In this document: piece by piece, positions 9,705 to 17,927 of the stretch
Position numbering within the stretch: position 1 is the first letter of the stretch
How the letters are laid out: every line of letters begins with the position of its first letter
NCBI RefSeq assembly: GCF_017676385.1
Contig: NZ_JAFFZN010000027.1
Coordinates: forward strand, 48,981 to 112,980
DNA length: 64,000 nucleotides
Reading direction: 5' to 3'
Origin: Streptomyces spirodelae
GTDB lineage: Bacteria; Actinomycetota; Actinomycetes; Streptomycetales; Streptomycetaceae
Notes under the pieces: model-generated
The model's input: only the letters and a program-made list of their open reading frames with translations
The model's database searches: none
Told to the model about the DNA's origin: nothing
Program-made: the position numbers and the translations under genes

Positions 9705-11006
9705 TCAGCGGCGGGCGTGACGGCCGCGGCCGGGGCGGTTCTGGGGGGCCGACGGGTCCTGCGGCGGGGCGGGCGGGCCCTGCTGACCCGCTCCCTCGTC
9801 GTACGGGCTGTACGAAGCGTCGTCGTACGGGGCCGCCCCGTGCGGGCCGCCGTGCCCGTGCGGGCCGCCGTGCCCCTGCGGTGCTCCCGCGCCCTGTCCC
9901 GCACCCGCGACCGGACCCGCGCCGGGGGGCGCGCCCGCGCTGCCGCCGTACGGAGCCTGACCGGGTGCCGGTGCGTGAGCCTGCGGAGTGCCGCCGTGTG
10001 CGCCGTAGGGAACCTCCGGCGGGAGCGGGAGCGAGTGGCCGTCGCCGTATGGGGCACCGGGAGGCATCGAGCCCTCGGGCCGCTGCCCGTAGCCGGGGTT
10101 CGGGCCGTGCCCGGGTGCGGGGGCGTGCCCGGGGTTCGGGCCGTAGCCGGGGGCCGGTGCATGGCCGGGGGCCGGTGCACGTCCCCCCTGCTGGCCACCA
10201 TGACCGGGACCGTGGGCGCCAGGTGTGCCCTGGTGATGGGTCGGCGCGCCGTAGCCGGAGCCGCCGTAGCCGGAGGTGCCGTAGGGGGTGGCGGGGGCGC
10301 CCGGCGCACCAGGCGCGCCCGGTGCCGCGGGGTGGCTCTCGGCCTGTGCCGCGCCCTCCTGGACCTCGGACTGAGCCGATCCACCGCCGCCCTTGCGGCG
10401 GTTCCGCAGGTACTCGATGACGATCGGGACGACCGACAGCAGGACGATGCCGATCAGGATCGTCTCGATGTGCTCGTGCACGAAGTCGATCTGTCCCAGC
10501 GCGGCGCCCAGCAGGGTGACACCTGCGCCCCACAGCGTGCCACCAATGATGTTGAAGATGACGAAGGACCGGTATTGCATCCTGCTGACACCGGCGATGA
10601 TCGGGGTGAACGTCCGCACGATCGGTACGAAACGGGCCAGGACCAGGGACTTCGGGCCGTGCTTCTCGAAGAACTCGTGCGCCTTCTCGACGTTCTCCTG
10701 CTTGAAGAACCGCGAGTCCGGCCGCTTGAAGAGCGTGGGCCCCACTTTCTTGCCGAACAGATAGCCGGCCTGGTCGCCCAGCACGGCGGCGACCACCACC
10801 AGCAGGCACACCAGCCACAGCGGCGCGTGAAGCTGGTCGGTGACGATCAGGAGCCCCGTGGTGAACAGCAGCGAGTCGCCGGGCAGGAAGAAGCCGATGA
10901 GCAGGCCCGACTCCGCGAAGACGATCGCGAGGATCCCGGCAAGGCCGAACGTCTGGATCAGGAAGTCCGGATCCAGCCAGCTGGGTCCTAGTGCGAGGTT
11001 GGTCAC
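9705..11006 (-). CDS. DedA-family membrane protein with Gly/Pro-rich tail
   Basis: Residues ~1-215 are a full DedA/SNARE-associated domain: ESGLLIGFFLPGDSLLFTTGLL, the conserved ARFVPIVRTFTPIIAGVSRM and GGTLWGAGVTLLG, with five to six membrane segments. DedA proteins are flippase-like transporters of phospholipids or undecaprenyl phosphate needed for envelope homeostasis. After a basic stop-transfer (EYLRNRRKGGGG) comes a cytoplasmic tail of ~200 residues of low-complexity PGHAPAPGYGPNPG-type sequence, which doubles the usual family length. Convergent with the HTH gene, 12 bp apart. The domain call is firm; the tail has no known role. Confidence 0.9.
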   Translation of the reverse strand: MTNLALGPSWLDPDFLIQTFGLAGILAIVFAESGLLIGFFLPGDSLLFTTGLLIVTDQLHAPLWLVCLLVVVAAVLGDQAGYLFGKKVGPTLFKRPDSRFFKQENVEKAHEFFEKHGPKSLVLARFVPIVRTFTPIIAGVSRMQYRSFVIFNIIGGTLWGAGVTLLGAALGQIDFVHEHIETILIGIVLLSVVPIVIEYLRNRRKGGGGSAQSEVQEGAAQAESHPAAPGAPGAPGAPATPYGTSGYGGSGYGAPTHHQGTPGAHGPGHGGQQGGRAPAPGHAPAPGYGPNPGHAPAPGHGPNPGYGQRPEGSMPPGAPYGDGHSLPLPPEVPYGAHGGTPQAHAPAPGQAPYGGSAGAPPGAGPVAGAGQGAGAPQGHGGPHGHGGPHGAAPYDDASYSPYDEGAGQQGPPAPPQDPSAPQNRPGRGRHARR

Positions 11007-11519
11007 GGAAGGCTCCTGATCAGGGCGCGCGGGACTGGATGTCTCGCCCGGGGGCCGGGCGGAGGCGCGGAGACGGCACGCGGGCGGTGTCGGACGCTAC
11101 ACGCTACCAACGCGGGTCCCCTCCCCACGCGTTCCCGAGCCCGCAGGACCGGCCGTACCCGTCCTGTCGGGCGGTACCCGCCGGGACGAGAACACCGGAC
11201 CGTCATGACGACGACGAGCACGAGCACCCGCCCCTCCCCCGGCACCTACACCCCGAGTACGCGCCACGACCGCGAGTACGCGCACAGACGTTCCCTCCGG
11301 GCCCGGCGACCGCTAGCTTCCCTCTGACCGAGTCCGCGCGTCCGTATGCCGGACGCCACCGGACTCGGAGCACTACGGAGCGTCCGAGCACCACAGGGCG
11401 CGCCGGGCAACAGACCGCACTCCGAGCACCACAGCAGTTCGAGCACCACAGCACCAGAGAGCACGAAGAGCGCACCAGAGCACCACACGTCGACAGCCGT
11501 TCCCGAAAGGACCACGACT
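11007..11519. other. Intergenic region with GAGCACCACAG repeats upstream of the aminopeptidase
   Basis: It carries the divergent promoters of the DedA gene and the aminopeptidase gene. Between about 11367 and 11490 the motif GAGCACCACAG (one copy GAGCACTACGG) recurs five times at irregular spacing, ending 30 bp before the GTG start. An open frame runs through it in phase with the aminopeptidase but has repeat-like composition and no signal peptide, so it is read as leader DNA. Confidence 0.6.
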
Positions 11520-13259
11520 GTGTCCGTACCGCTCCGCTCCGCCCGCTCCCCGCACGCGCTGCGCAGGAGATCCATGGCGGCTCTGGCCGCCACAGCCCTG
11601 GCCACCCCGCTGCTGCTCGTCTCGTCCACGACAGCGGGCGCCACGACAGCGGGTGCCACCGCCACCACCGCCACCACCGCCGAGCAGACAGCCCAGCGCT
11701 CCGCCGGGCAGTCCGCCGAGTCCACCGTCCGGCAGTCCGCGAAACAGGGCGACAAGCTCGCCAGGAAGCTGGTCCGGCGCACCAGCGGCCACGGTGCCAT
11801 GAGGCATCTGCGGGCCTTCAGCGGCATCGCGCAGTACAGCGACGGCAACCGGGCCGCGGGCACCAAGGGCCACGACCGTTCCGCGCACTACGCCGGCGCC
11901 CTCCTCAAGGCGGCCGGCTACAAAGTCACGTACCAGAAGTTCGAGTTCACCTTCCGCGAGACCCTCGCGGAGAAGCTCAGCGTGCTCACCCCGGACCAGC
12001 GCGACGTCCCCATCACGCTGATGTCGTACACCAAGAGCACCCCTGAGGGCGGTATCGAGGCACCCGTGACGGCGGCACCGGTCGACGCCGACGGTTCCAA
12101 CGGCTGCGAGGCCGGCGACTTCGCCCAGGGCACGTACGACGGCAAGATCGCCCTGATCAAGCGGGGTGGCTGCACCTTCGCGCAGAAGCAGGCCAACGCC
12201 GCCGACGCGGGCGCGGTCGGCGCGGTGATCTACAACAACGAGGACGGCGCGCTCAACGGCACCCTCGGTGACCCGGCCGCCGCCCGCATTCCCACCGGCG
12301 GCATCACCAAGGCCGACGGCGAGGCACTCGCCGAGCAGGTGGCCAAGGGGGAGGTCACCGTGAACCTGGAGGTGCGGGAGCACCAGGAGCAGCGCACCAC
12401 CCACAACGTCCTCGCCGAGACCCGTGGCGGCGACCCGGACAACACCGTGATGCTCGGCGCTCACCTGGACTCCGTCCCCGAGGGCCCCGGCCTCAACGAC
12501 AACGGCTCCGGCTCTGCGGGCGTCCTGGAGACGGCTCTCCAGCTGGCCAAGGCCGACCACAAGGGCAAGCACGCCAACAAGGTGCGCTTCGCGCTGTGGA
12601 GCGCCGAGGAGCTGGGCCTGCTCGGCGCCGAGCACTACGTCGAGAATCTGCCGGCCGCCGAACGTGCGAAGATCTCGCTCTATCTCAACTTCGACATGAT
12701 CGCGAGCCCCAACTACGGGATGTTCGCCTTCGACGGTGACGACTCCGACGGCACGGGCGCCGGCCCGGGCCCGGACGGCTCGGCGAAGCTGGAGAAGGAC
12801 CTGGTGGACTTCTTCGCCACCCGTGACGTGCCCATCCGGGGCACCGACTTCACGGGCCGCTCGGACTACGGCCCCTTCATCGAGGTGGGCATCCCCGCGG
12901 GCGGCACGTTCACCGGGGCCGAGGGCATCAAGACCGCCGAGCAGCAGAAGCTGTGGGGCGGTACGGCGGGAGTGGCCTACGACAACTGCTACCACCAGGT
13001 CTGCGACACGCTGAAGAACATCAACGCCCGCGCCCTCGATGAAAACGTCAAGGCGATCGCCAACGCGGTCGGCCACTACGCCTGGGACACCAGCGGACTG
13101 CCCCGGGGTACCGACCGCCCGACCGCCCAGCAGCCGACCACCCAGCGGCTGACCGCCGAGCAGGGAGCCGGCGCCGCAAAGGGCGACTCGGCCGACGGTT
13201 CCGACGCGGCGTCCCGGCCGGTCACCGGCCCGTACAAGGGCGCGCGTCTGATCCGCTGA
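11520..13259 (+). CDS. Secreted M28-family zinc aminopeptidase with PA domain
   Basis: A 579-aa exported enzyme. GTG at 11520 has GAAAGGACC upstream and gives a signal peptide (LRRRSMAALAATALATPLLLVSSTTAGA). A protease-associated (PA) domain covers about 170-270 (KIALIKRGGCTFAQKQANAADAGAVGAVIYNN). The M28 catalytic domain follows, with zinc ligands His315 (GAHLDSV), Asp327 (GLNDNGSG), Glu363-Glu364 (SAEELGLLG), the Asp of NFDMIASPN and the His of NCYHQVCD. This is the arrangement of S. griseus-type leucine aminopeptidase plus a PA insert. It releases N-terminal hydrophobic residues from extracellular peptides. It ends in a strong hairpin. Confidence 0.95.
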   Translation: MSVPLRSARSPHALRRRSMAALAATALATPLLLVSSTTAGATTAGATATTATTAEQTAQRSAGQSAESTVRQSAKQGDKLARKLVRRTSGHGAMRHLRAFSGIAQYSDGNRAAGTKGHDRSAHYAGALLKAAGYKVTYQKFEFTFRETLAEKLSVLTPDQRDVPITLMSYTKSTPEGGIEAPVTAAPVDADGSNGCEAGDFAQGTYDGKIALIKRGGCTFAQKQANAADAGAVGAVIYNNEDGALNGTLGDPAAARIPTGGITKADGEALAEQVAKGEVTVNLEVREHQEQRTTHNVLAETRGGDPDNTVMLGAHLDSVPEGPGLNDNGSGSAGVLETALQLAKADHKGKHANKVRFALWSAEELGLLGAEHYVENLPAAERAKISLYLNFDMIASPNYGMFAFDGDDSDGTGAGPGPDGSAKLEKDLVDFFATRDVPIRGTDFTGRSDYGPFIEVGIPAGGTFTGAEGIKTAEQQKLWGGTAGVAYDNCYHQVCDTLKNINARALDENVKAIANAVGHYAWDTSGLPRGTDRPTAQQPTTQRLTAEQGAGAAKGDSADGSDAASRPVTGPYKGARLIR

Positions 13260-13585
13260 ACCACCGTCCCGCGCACCAGTGCGCCTCGTTGTCCACAGCC
13301 TGTGGACAACGAGGCGCCCGCCCGGGTCGACCGTGCCGCCGCCGTACGGCACACCCGCGGTACGCCGCGGCCCCACTGTCGGCCCCACCACCCACGGCGC
13401 CGCCGTCGGCCCCACCCGCGACACACCCATGAGCCCACCCCGACCCCGCCCGCGGCTCGCCGCGAGCGGTCTCCACCGTCCGCCCACGATCTGCCCACTT
13501 TCTCCGCGCTTTACCGGGAAATCACCCGGATTGCACCAGCGGCACAGGGCTGCGCCCGGTACCGGTGGCCCGGTAGGCTTTCCGT
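13260..13585. other. Intergenic region downstream of the aminopeptidase
   Basis: Apart from the hairpin at 13281-13317 it holds C-rich low-complexity DNA and, near 13500-13580, the promoter region of the following 98-aa gene. No supported coding frame. Confidence 0.5.
13281..13317. terminator. 17-bp perfect hairpin built from two head-to-head DnaA-box-like sequences
   Basis: Arms 13281-13297 and 13301-13317 are perfectly complementary with a 3-nt loop. It starts 22 bp after the aminopeptidase stop, so it can serve as its terminator although no T-run follows. The inner part reads TTGTCCACA (13289-13297) and its inverse TGTGGACAA (13301-13309). TTGTCCACA is the Streptomyces DnaA-box consensus, so the same DNA could bind DnaA. 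Confidence 0.8.
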
Positions 13586-13882
13586 GTGATCTTCAAGCGA
13601 ATCGGAAACGGGCGGCCGTACCCCGACCATGGCCGGGAGAGCACCCGTCAGTGGGCGGATGTGGCCCCGCGCCCGGTGCGCCTTGACCAGCTCGTCACCA
13701 CCAAGGGCCAGCTCGACCTCGAGACGCTGCTCGCAGAGGACTCGACGTTCTACGGCGACCTGTTCGCCCACGTCGTGAAGTGGCAGGGCGACCTGTACCT
13801 GGAGGACGGGCTGCACCGCGCGGTGCGCGCGGCGCTCCAGCAGCGCCAGGTGCTGCACGCGCGCGTCCTCGAACTGGACTGA
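13586..13882 (+). CDS. Conserved small actinobacterial protein, function unknown
   Basis: A 98-aa protein starting with GTG (MIFKRIGNGRPYPDHGRES). It is basic at the N-terminus and ends in an acidic/helical VVKWQGDLYLEDGLHRAVRAALQQRQVLHARVLELD. Closely similar proteins occur in Streptomyces genomes and are sometimes labelled VapB-type antitoxins, but no adjacent PIN-domain toxin is present here, so that name is not supported. It stands upstream of the LytR_C gene with 134 bp between. Confidence 0.75.
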   Translation: MIFKRIGNGRPYPDHGRESTRQWADVAPRPVRLDQLVTTKGQLDLETLLAEDSTFYGDLFAHVVKWQGDLYLEDGLHRAVRAALQQRQVLHARVLELD

Positions 13883-13978
13883 TCCACCTCGTTCCGCCCC
13901 CGGTCCGCCCCTTCCGGGCACACACATTCCCCCATTCGGGTACGTGTTTGTAGGCGTATCGAGAAGCCATTGATCATC

Positions 13979-14006
13979 TAGTAGGCAGTTCTGCCTGCGG
14001 CTACTA
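13979..14006. promoter_or_regulatory. Inverted repeat just upstream of the LytR_C gene
   Basis: GGCAG-TT-CTGCC forms a tight stem, and outer TAGTA / TACTA segments can pair around it. It ends 10 bp before the ATG at 14017, where no ribosome binding site is visible. It may be an operator or a leader hairpin; the segment also contains the only plausible -10 (TACTAC). Confidence 0.4.
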
Positions 14007-14016
14007 CCCTGCGCAC

Positions 14017-14805
14017 ATGAGCATGCTCACTCCCCCAGACCTGGGCGGGAAGTACCGCATCAAGGGTGACCGTTACCCCCGGATGCGCAGGCCACGCAGG
14101 CGGGGGCGGCTCATCGCCGCCACGTTCGCCTCCGTGCTGGCCGTCGCGGTACTCGGGTGGGGCACGCTCCAGCTCGTCCACATCTTCTCCGACCCCGACC
14201 CGGTCGAGGCCGCCGGCCACCCGACCGGACCCGCCAAGTGCGCCTCCCCGGCCGCCTCCGGGAACGCCGCAGCGACCGGCGGCAAGAACGCAGCGCTCGG
14301 CAACCGGAAGACGGACACCGACGGGGGCAAGGCCGAAGCGGGAGAGGCCGAAGGAGGCAAGGCCGAGAAGGACGGGAAGAGGACCGCCGCGCAGAACGCA
14401 GCCGGGCGCGAACTTCCCCGGCCCGGCGACATCACCGTCAACGTCCTCAACGCCACCTCGCGCAACGGCCTGGCCAAGGACACCGCCGACGAGCTGAAGA
14501 AGCGGGGCTTCAAGATCGGCAAGATCGGCAACGCGTCCGCCGAGTTCGACGAGAAGGTCGAGAAAGCGGGCATCCTCATCGGCGCCCCCGGCTCCTCCAC
14601 CTCGGACCGCCTCCAGGTCCTGGGCACCCAACTGGAGAACACCGAGACCCGGTACGACGAGCGCGACGGCAAGGACGTCGACCTCATCCTCGGTAAGGGC
14701 TTCGAGCACCTGGCGAAGAAGAAGGCGGCCACCGCGGCCCTCGCCGAACTGGCCGGCTCCCCGCACCCCGGAAAGTCCTCCTCGGCGTCCCCCGCCACCT
14801 GCTGA
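14017..14805 (+). CDS. Membrane-anchored LytR C-terminal-domain protein
   Basis: A 262-aa protein with a basic N-terminus (RMRRPRRRGR), one membrane span at about 32-50 (LIAATFASVLAVAVLGWGTL), a Gly/Ala/Lys-rich linker, and a LytR_C domain from ~137 (GDITVNVLNATSRNGLAKDTADELKKRGFKIGKIGNAS) to ~235. LytR_C domains follow LytR-CpsA-Psr ligases or stand alone as here; they bind cell-wall material but have no catalysis. Topology puts the domain outside. It lies upstream of upp on the other strand, with a tandem repeat between the two convergent genes. Confidence 0.87.
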   Translation: MSMLTPPDLGGKYRIKGDRYPRMRRPRRRGRLIAATFASVLAVAVLGWGTLQLVHIFSDPDPVEAAGHPTGPAKCASPAASGNAAATGGKNAALGNRKTDTDGGKAEAGEAEGGKAEKDGKRTAAQNAAGRELPRPGDITVNVLNATSRNGLAKDTADELKKRGFKIGKIGNASAEFDEKVEKAGILIGAPGSSTSDRLQVLGTQLENTETRYDERDGKDVDLILGKGFEHLAKKKAATAALAELAGSPHPGKSSSASPATC

Positions 14806-14877
14806 GCCGGTCTCGCGCGGAGCGAGGCCACCCGGTGCGACTGGGCCGACGACTGGGCCACTGGGCAGCCACCAGGT

Positions 14878-14933
14878 CACCTGGGCACCTGGGCACCTGG
14901 GCACCTGGGCACCTGGGCACCTGGGCACCTGGG
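14878..14933. repeat. Seven perfect tandem copies of CACCTGGG
   Basis: An 8-bp unit repeats seven times without mismatch between the convergent LytR_C and upp genes. Flanking GTCACCTGGG and CACTAGGTCACC look like decayed units. The unit is not a multiple of three and lies outside coding sequence, so its length is free to vary. Confidence 0.97.
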
Positions 14934-14956
14934 CCACTAGGTCACCAGGCGAGGCC

Positions 14957-15592
14957 CTACCCGGCCGTGCCGTACATCCGGTCCCCGGCGTCGCCCAGGC
15001 CCGGCACGATGAAGCCCTGCTCGTTGAGGCGCTCGTCCACCGAGGCGGTCACCACCGTCACCGGCGTACCGGCCAGATCCCGCTCCATGACGGCTACCCC
15101 CTCGGGCGCCGCGAGCAGGCACAGCGCGGTCACATCGTCGGCGCCGCGCCGGATCAGCTCCTTGATGGCGGCGACCAGCGTGCCACCGGTGGCCAGCATC
15201 GGGTCCAGAACGTAGACCTGGCGCCCGGACAGATCGTCGGGCATACGGTTGGCATACGTCGACGCCTGGAGCGTGTGCTCGTCGCGGATCATCCCGAGGA
15301 AACCCACCTCGGCCGTCGGCAGCAGCCGCACCATGCCTTCCAGCATGCCCAGCCCGGCGCGGATGATCGGCACCACGAGGGGGCGCGGCCGGGAGAGCTG
15401 TACGCCGGTCGTCTCGGTCACCGGCGTGGCGATCCCGACCTCCTCGACGCGCACATCGCGGGTGGCCTCGTACGCGAGCAAGGTCACCAACTCGTCCGCA
15501 AGACGGCGGAAGGTCGGTGAGTCGGTGCGCGCGTCGCGCAGAGTGGTGAGCTTGTGCGCGACCAAGGGGTGGTCGACGACGTGGATCCGCAT
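14957..15592 (-). CDS. upp: Uracil phosphoribosyltransferase
   Basis: A 211-aa enzyme of pyrimidine salvage: uracil + PRPP to UMP + PPi. The PRPP-binding loop DPMLATGGT is at 130-138, PLVVPIIRAGLGMLEGM at 71-87, and the uracil-binding C-terminus GFIVPGLGDAGDRMYGT at 193-209. Length and motifs are standard. ATG at 15592 gives the family N-terminus MRIHVVDHPLVAHKLTTLRD; the frame continues upstream but without family similarity. Located next to the tadA block in the opposite orientation. Confidence 0.97.
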   Translation of the reverse strand: MRIHVVDHPLVAHKLTTLRDARTDSPTFRRLADELVTLLAYEATRDVRVEEVGIATPVTETTGVQLSRPRPLVVPIIRAGLGMLEGMVRLLPTAEVGFLGMIRDEHTLQASTYANRMPDDLSGRQVYVLDPMLATGGTLVAAIKELIRRGADDVTALCLLAAPEGVAVMERDLAGTPVTVVTASVDERLNEQGFIVPGLGDAGDRMYGTAG

Positions 15593-15750
15593 GCTCCGAC
15601 AGTATCCGAGGCCGCAGACGGTGGAACCCGCCGGTGCCCGAACAGGTACCGAAGACACCCGCTCACCCCCGCGCACCCGGATGCGCCGGGGCGCTCTGGC
15701 GTACGCCGGGCGGAGCAGGGAAAGTGGGCAAGTACACCGGAGGTGTGCAT

Positions 15751-16161
15751 ATGTCAGAGCCACGTGAGCCCGGACAGCAGACGCGCCGACAGCCGGACCA
15801 ACTCGCCCGGCCTCGTCGGCAACCGGACTCCCACCCGAACGCAGACCGCCCTGGAGACGGGAACCGCCGCAGGGACGCGGACCGACACACGGACGCGGAC
15901 CAACGTCCGGCGGGGGACCGACGCCCGCCCGGGGACCGACGCCCGGCGGGGGACCGACGCCCGAGGCCCGACACGGGCACCGGTCGCGCCCTCCGCGCGG
16001 AAGGCGACCTCGGAGCGGACACGGAAAGGTTGCGCCGCCGCGCCCGCTTTCTCCGCGAGCTGAGCGAGGCGAAGGAGCTGCGCGAGCGCGTCCATCCACG
16101 CCGTTCGCGAGCGGCCCGCAGGCGTCGGCAGGCGCTGCGGATGCGGACGTTCCGTTGGTGA
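15751..16161 (+). CDS. Small basic protein with GDRRPAGDRRPP repeat, unknown
   Basis: A 136-aa, very Arg-rich protein. CCGGAGGTG precedes ATG 15751. The middle is a low-complexity Arg/Asp repeat (GDRRPAGDRRPP). The C-terminal ~55 residues (RLRRRARFLRELSEAKELRERVHPRRSRAARRRRQALR) form a highly basic helix that recurs upstream of the tadA-associated gene in Streptomyces. It could bind nucleic acid; no named domain is evident. Confidence 0.65.
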   Translation: MSEPREPGQQTRRQPDQLARPRRQPDSHPNADRPGDGNRRRDADRHTDADQRPAGDRRPPGDRRPAGDRRPRPDTGTGRALRAEGDLGADTERLRRRARFLRELSEAKELRERVHPRRSRAARRRRQALRMRTFRW

Positions 16162-16413
16162 GTACGGCTTTCCAGTGGCCAGGGGAACGGCGCGGGAGCA
16201 GAGGAGACACCACCCCACGTCGGCCTTCTGGTCACGGTGAGTCGCCGCAGGAGAGCGCCCGGGTAAACGTTCGGGCAACAGTCGGGCAAACAGCGCGACG
16301 ACGCACTGTCGAAGACGCTTCGCAAGGCCCGGGTTTCTGCCACGATTCCGATGGGGCGGGGGCACGGTCTCCGTCAGCACTCGGGCACATCTTGAATCAG
16401 TGGGAGAGTCACG

Positions 16414-16965
16414 GTGTATTTCGCCGCGCTGCTCGCGCGCACCGAAGACGGGTGGGAAGCGAGCGACACAGAGCTGGACGATGTGGAAACCCTGGCCGAC
16501 CTGGCCGACCTGGCCCGCGAGGCCACGACAGACGACGAGACGGTGCTGGTCTGCATCGAGCAGGACGGTGAGTGGTTCGGAGTCGTCCGCGTGGACGGCG
16601 AGGACGACCCGCGTGTGTTCGTCTCGGACGCCGCGGCGGCTATGCGCAGCTCGTACGGCGAGATACTGCTCTCGGACGAGCTGCTCGGCCGCCAGCCGGA
16701 GGACCCGTCGGCCCTCGATCAACTCGTGGACCTGGACGGCACGGAGGAAGGGGAGCCGGAAGGCAGCGAGGACGACGACGGAGCAGCCGAGCGCGCCGCG
16801 GCGGCCGAGGCGGAGGCCGCACCAGCGGGTCCGCTGGGCGACGCGGAGCTCCTCTCCGACCTCGGGATGGACGAGAAGGCGCTGATCTCGCTCTCTCCCG
16901 AGGACGCCTTGAGCGAGGTCGCCGACGCGCTCGGCTGCACCGATGTCCTGGAGGCGGTCCGCTGA
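16414..16965 (+). CDS. tRNA adenosine deaminase-associated protein
   Basis: A 183-aa acidic protein matching the TIGR03941-type tRNA adenosine deaminase-associated family: N-terminal MYFAALLARTEDGWEASDTELDDVETLADLADLAREA, a central beta-rich ETVLVCIEQDGEWFGVVRVDGEDDPRVFVSD, and an acidic Ala/Glu linker (about 105-145) before a C-terminal DLGMDEKALISLSPEDALSEVADALGCTDVLEAVR. GTG at 16414 has GGGAGAG upstream. The gene is always beside tadA, 31 bp before it here, implying one operon. Biochemical role unproven. Confidence 0.88.
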   Translation: MYFAALLARTEDGWEASDTELDDVETLADLADLAREATTDDETVLVCIEQDGEWFGVVRVDGEDDPRVFVSDAAAAMRSSYGEILLSDELLGRQPEDPSALDQLVDLDGTEEGEPEGSEDDDGAAERAAAAEAEAAPAGPLGDAELLSDLGMDEKALISLSPEDALSEVADALGCTDVLEAVR

Positions 16966-16996
16966 ACGACCGAACGACAGGCGCGACACTGTCTCC

Positions 16997-17671
16997 ATGA
17001 CCCCCGCAGCCGACGACCGGCCGACCGCCGCGTCCCCCACCCCCGGCCAGGAGAACGCCCCGGGAGCCGGCCCCGCCGACTCCGGGGCCAGCCAGGTGGA
17101 CGCCCCCGAAGGCGACCGCCAGGGCTCTCCCGGGAGCGCTCCCGTGGGCGACCCCGTACGCGACCCCGTACGCGACCCGTGGCGCGAGCCCATGCGGGCC
17201 GCGCTCGCGGAAGCCGCACTGGCGCCCGAGACGGGTGACGTGCCGGTCGGCGCCGTCGTCGTGGGGCCGGACGGCGCGGTACTCGGCCGGGGCCACAACG
17301 CCCGCGAGGCAGACGGCGATCCGACGGCGCACGCCGAGATACTCGCCCTGCGCGCCGCCGCCCACACCCTGGGCCGCGGCGACTGGCGACTGACGGGCTG
17401 CACCCTGGTCGTCACCCTGGAGCCGTGCACGATGTGCGCGGGCGCAGCGGTGCTCGCCCGCGTCGACCGCGTCGTCTACGGCGCCCTCGACGCCAAGGCC
17501 GGCGCCGCGGGCTCCCTCTGGGACGCCCTGCGCGACCGCCGCCTCAACCACCGTCCCGAAGTGATCAACGGCGTACTGGCACCCGAGTGCGCCGCCCTCC
17601 TCACCGACTTCTTCCGCCCCACCGGCCCCTCTCCCGATACCGATTTCGATCCCGGGCCCTCATTGGGCTAG
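16997..17671 (+). CDS. tadA: tRNA adenosine(34) deaminase
   Basis: A 224-aa zinc deaminase that converts adenosine-34 to inosine in tRNA-Arg(ACG); such a tRNA is encoded at 35.9 kb in this window. Zinc site: His112 and catalytic Glu114 (PTAHAEIL), Cys144 and Cys147 (LEPCTMCAG). The ~62 residues before REPMRAALAEAALAP are disordered and include GDPVRDPVRDP repeats. Translation could instead start at the internal Met66, the usual family start; ATG 16997 is only the first reasonable one, without a strong ribosome binding site. Confidence 0.93.
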   Translation: MTPAADDRPTAASPTPGQENAPGAGPADSGASQVDAPEGDRQGSPGSAPVGDPVRDPVRDPWREPMRAALAEAALAPETGDVPVGAVVVGPDGAVLGRGHNAREADGDPTAHAEILALRAAAHTLGRGDWRLTGCTLVVTLEPCTMCAGAAVLARVDRVVYGALDAKAGAAGSLWDALRDRRLNHRPEVINGVLAPECAALLTDFFRPTGPSPDTDFDPGPSLG

Positions 17672-17681
17672 AGTTCCTCTC

Positions 17682-17768
17682 GGTAGCGTGTCCGAGCGGC
17701 CGAAGGAGCTCGCCTCGAAAGCGAGTGAGGGGGCAACTCCTCCGTGGGTTCAAATCCCACCGCTACCG
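17682..17768 (+). tRNA. tRNA-Ser(CGA)
   Basis: An 87-nt class II tRNA: acceptor GGTAGCG pairs with CGCTACC, anticodon stem CTCGC/GCGAG encloses loop CTCGAAA with anticodon CGA at 17716-17718, followed by a long variable arm (GAGGGGGCAACTCCTC) and T-arm GTGGGTTCAAATCCCAC. CCA is not encoded. Confidence 0.97.
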
Positions 17769-17786
17769 CTTGTGAGCAGGACAGAT

Positions 17787-17819
17787 GGAGGGCCGGAACC
17801 CGTGAGGGGTCCGGCCCTT
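17787..17819 (+). terminator. Terminator after tRNA-Ser(CGA)
   Basis: GAGGGCCGGAACC and GGGGTCCGGCCCTTC form a near-perfect stem around CGTGA, about 20 bp after the tRNA 3' end. Confidence 0.8.
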
Positions 17820-17927
17820 CGTCATGGCTGCCTGAGGCACATCCTCAGGGCCCAGGCGGTCAGGCTCTGATGGTTGGGTAGGTCTCGAACTGGTTGGTGG
17901 GCGTGTTTGTGCCGGTGAGGGGGAGCC

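Noticed and set aside
11373..13487. 704-aa open frame antisense to the aminopeptidase
   Set aside because: Shadow of a gene with a complete M28 zinc site.
13586..13882. VapB antitoxin
   Set aside because: Sometimes named so in databases, but no PIN-domain partner is adjacent and no AbrB/RHH motif is evident.
14878..14933. CRISPR-like direct repeats (also 23.5 kb and 44.5 kb)
   Set aside because: Units are tandem, 8-21 bp, with no spacers of uniform length and no cas genes.
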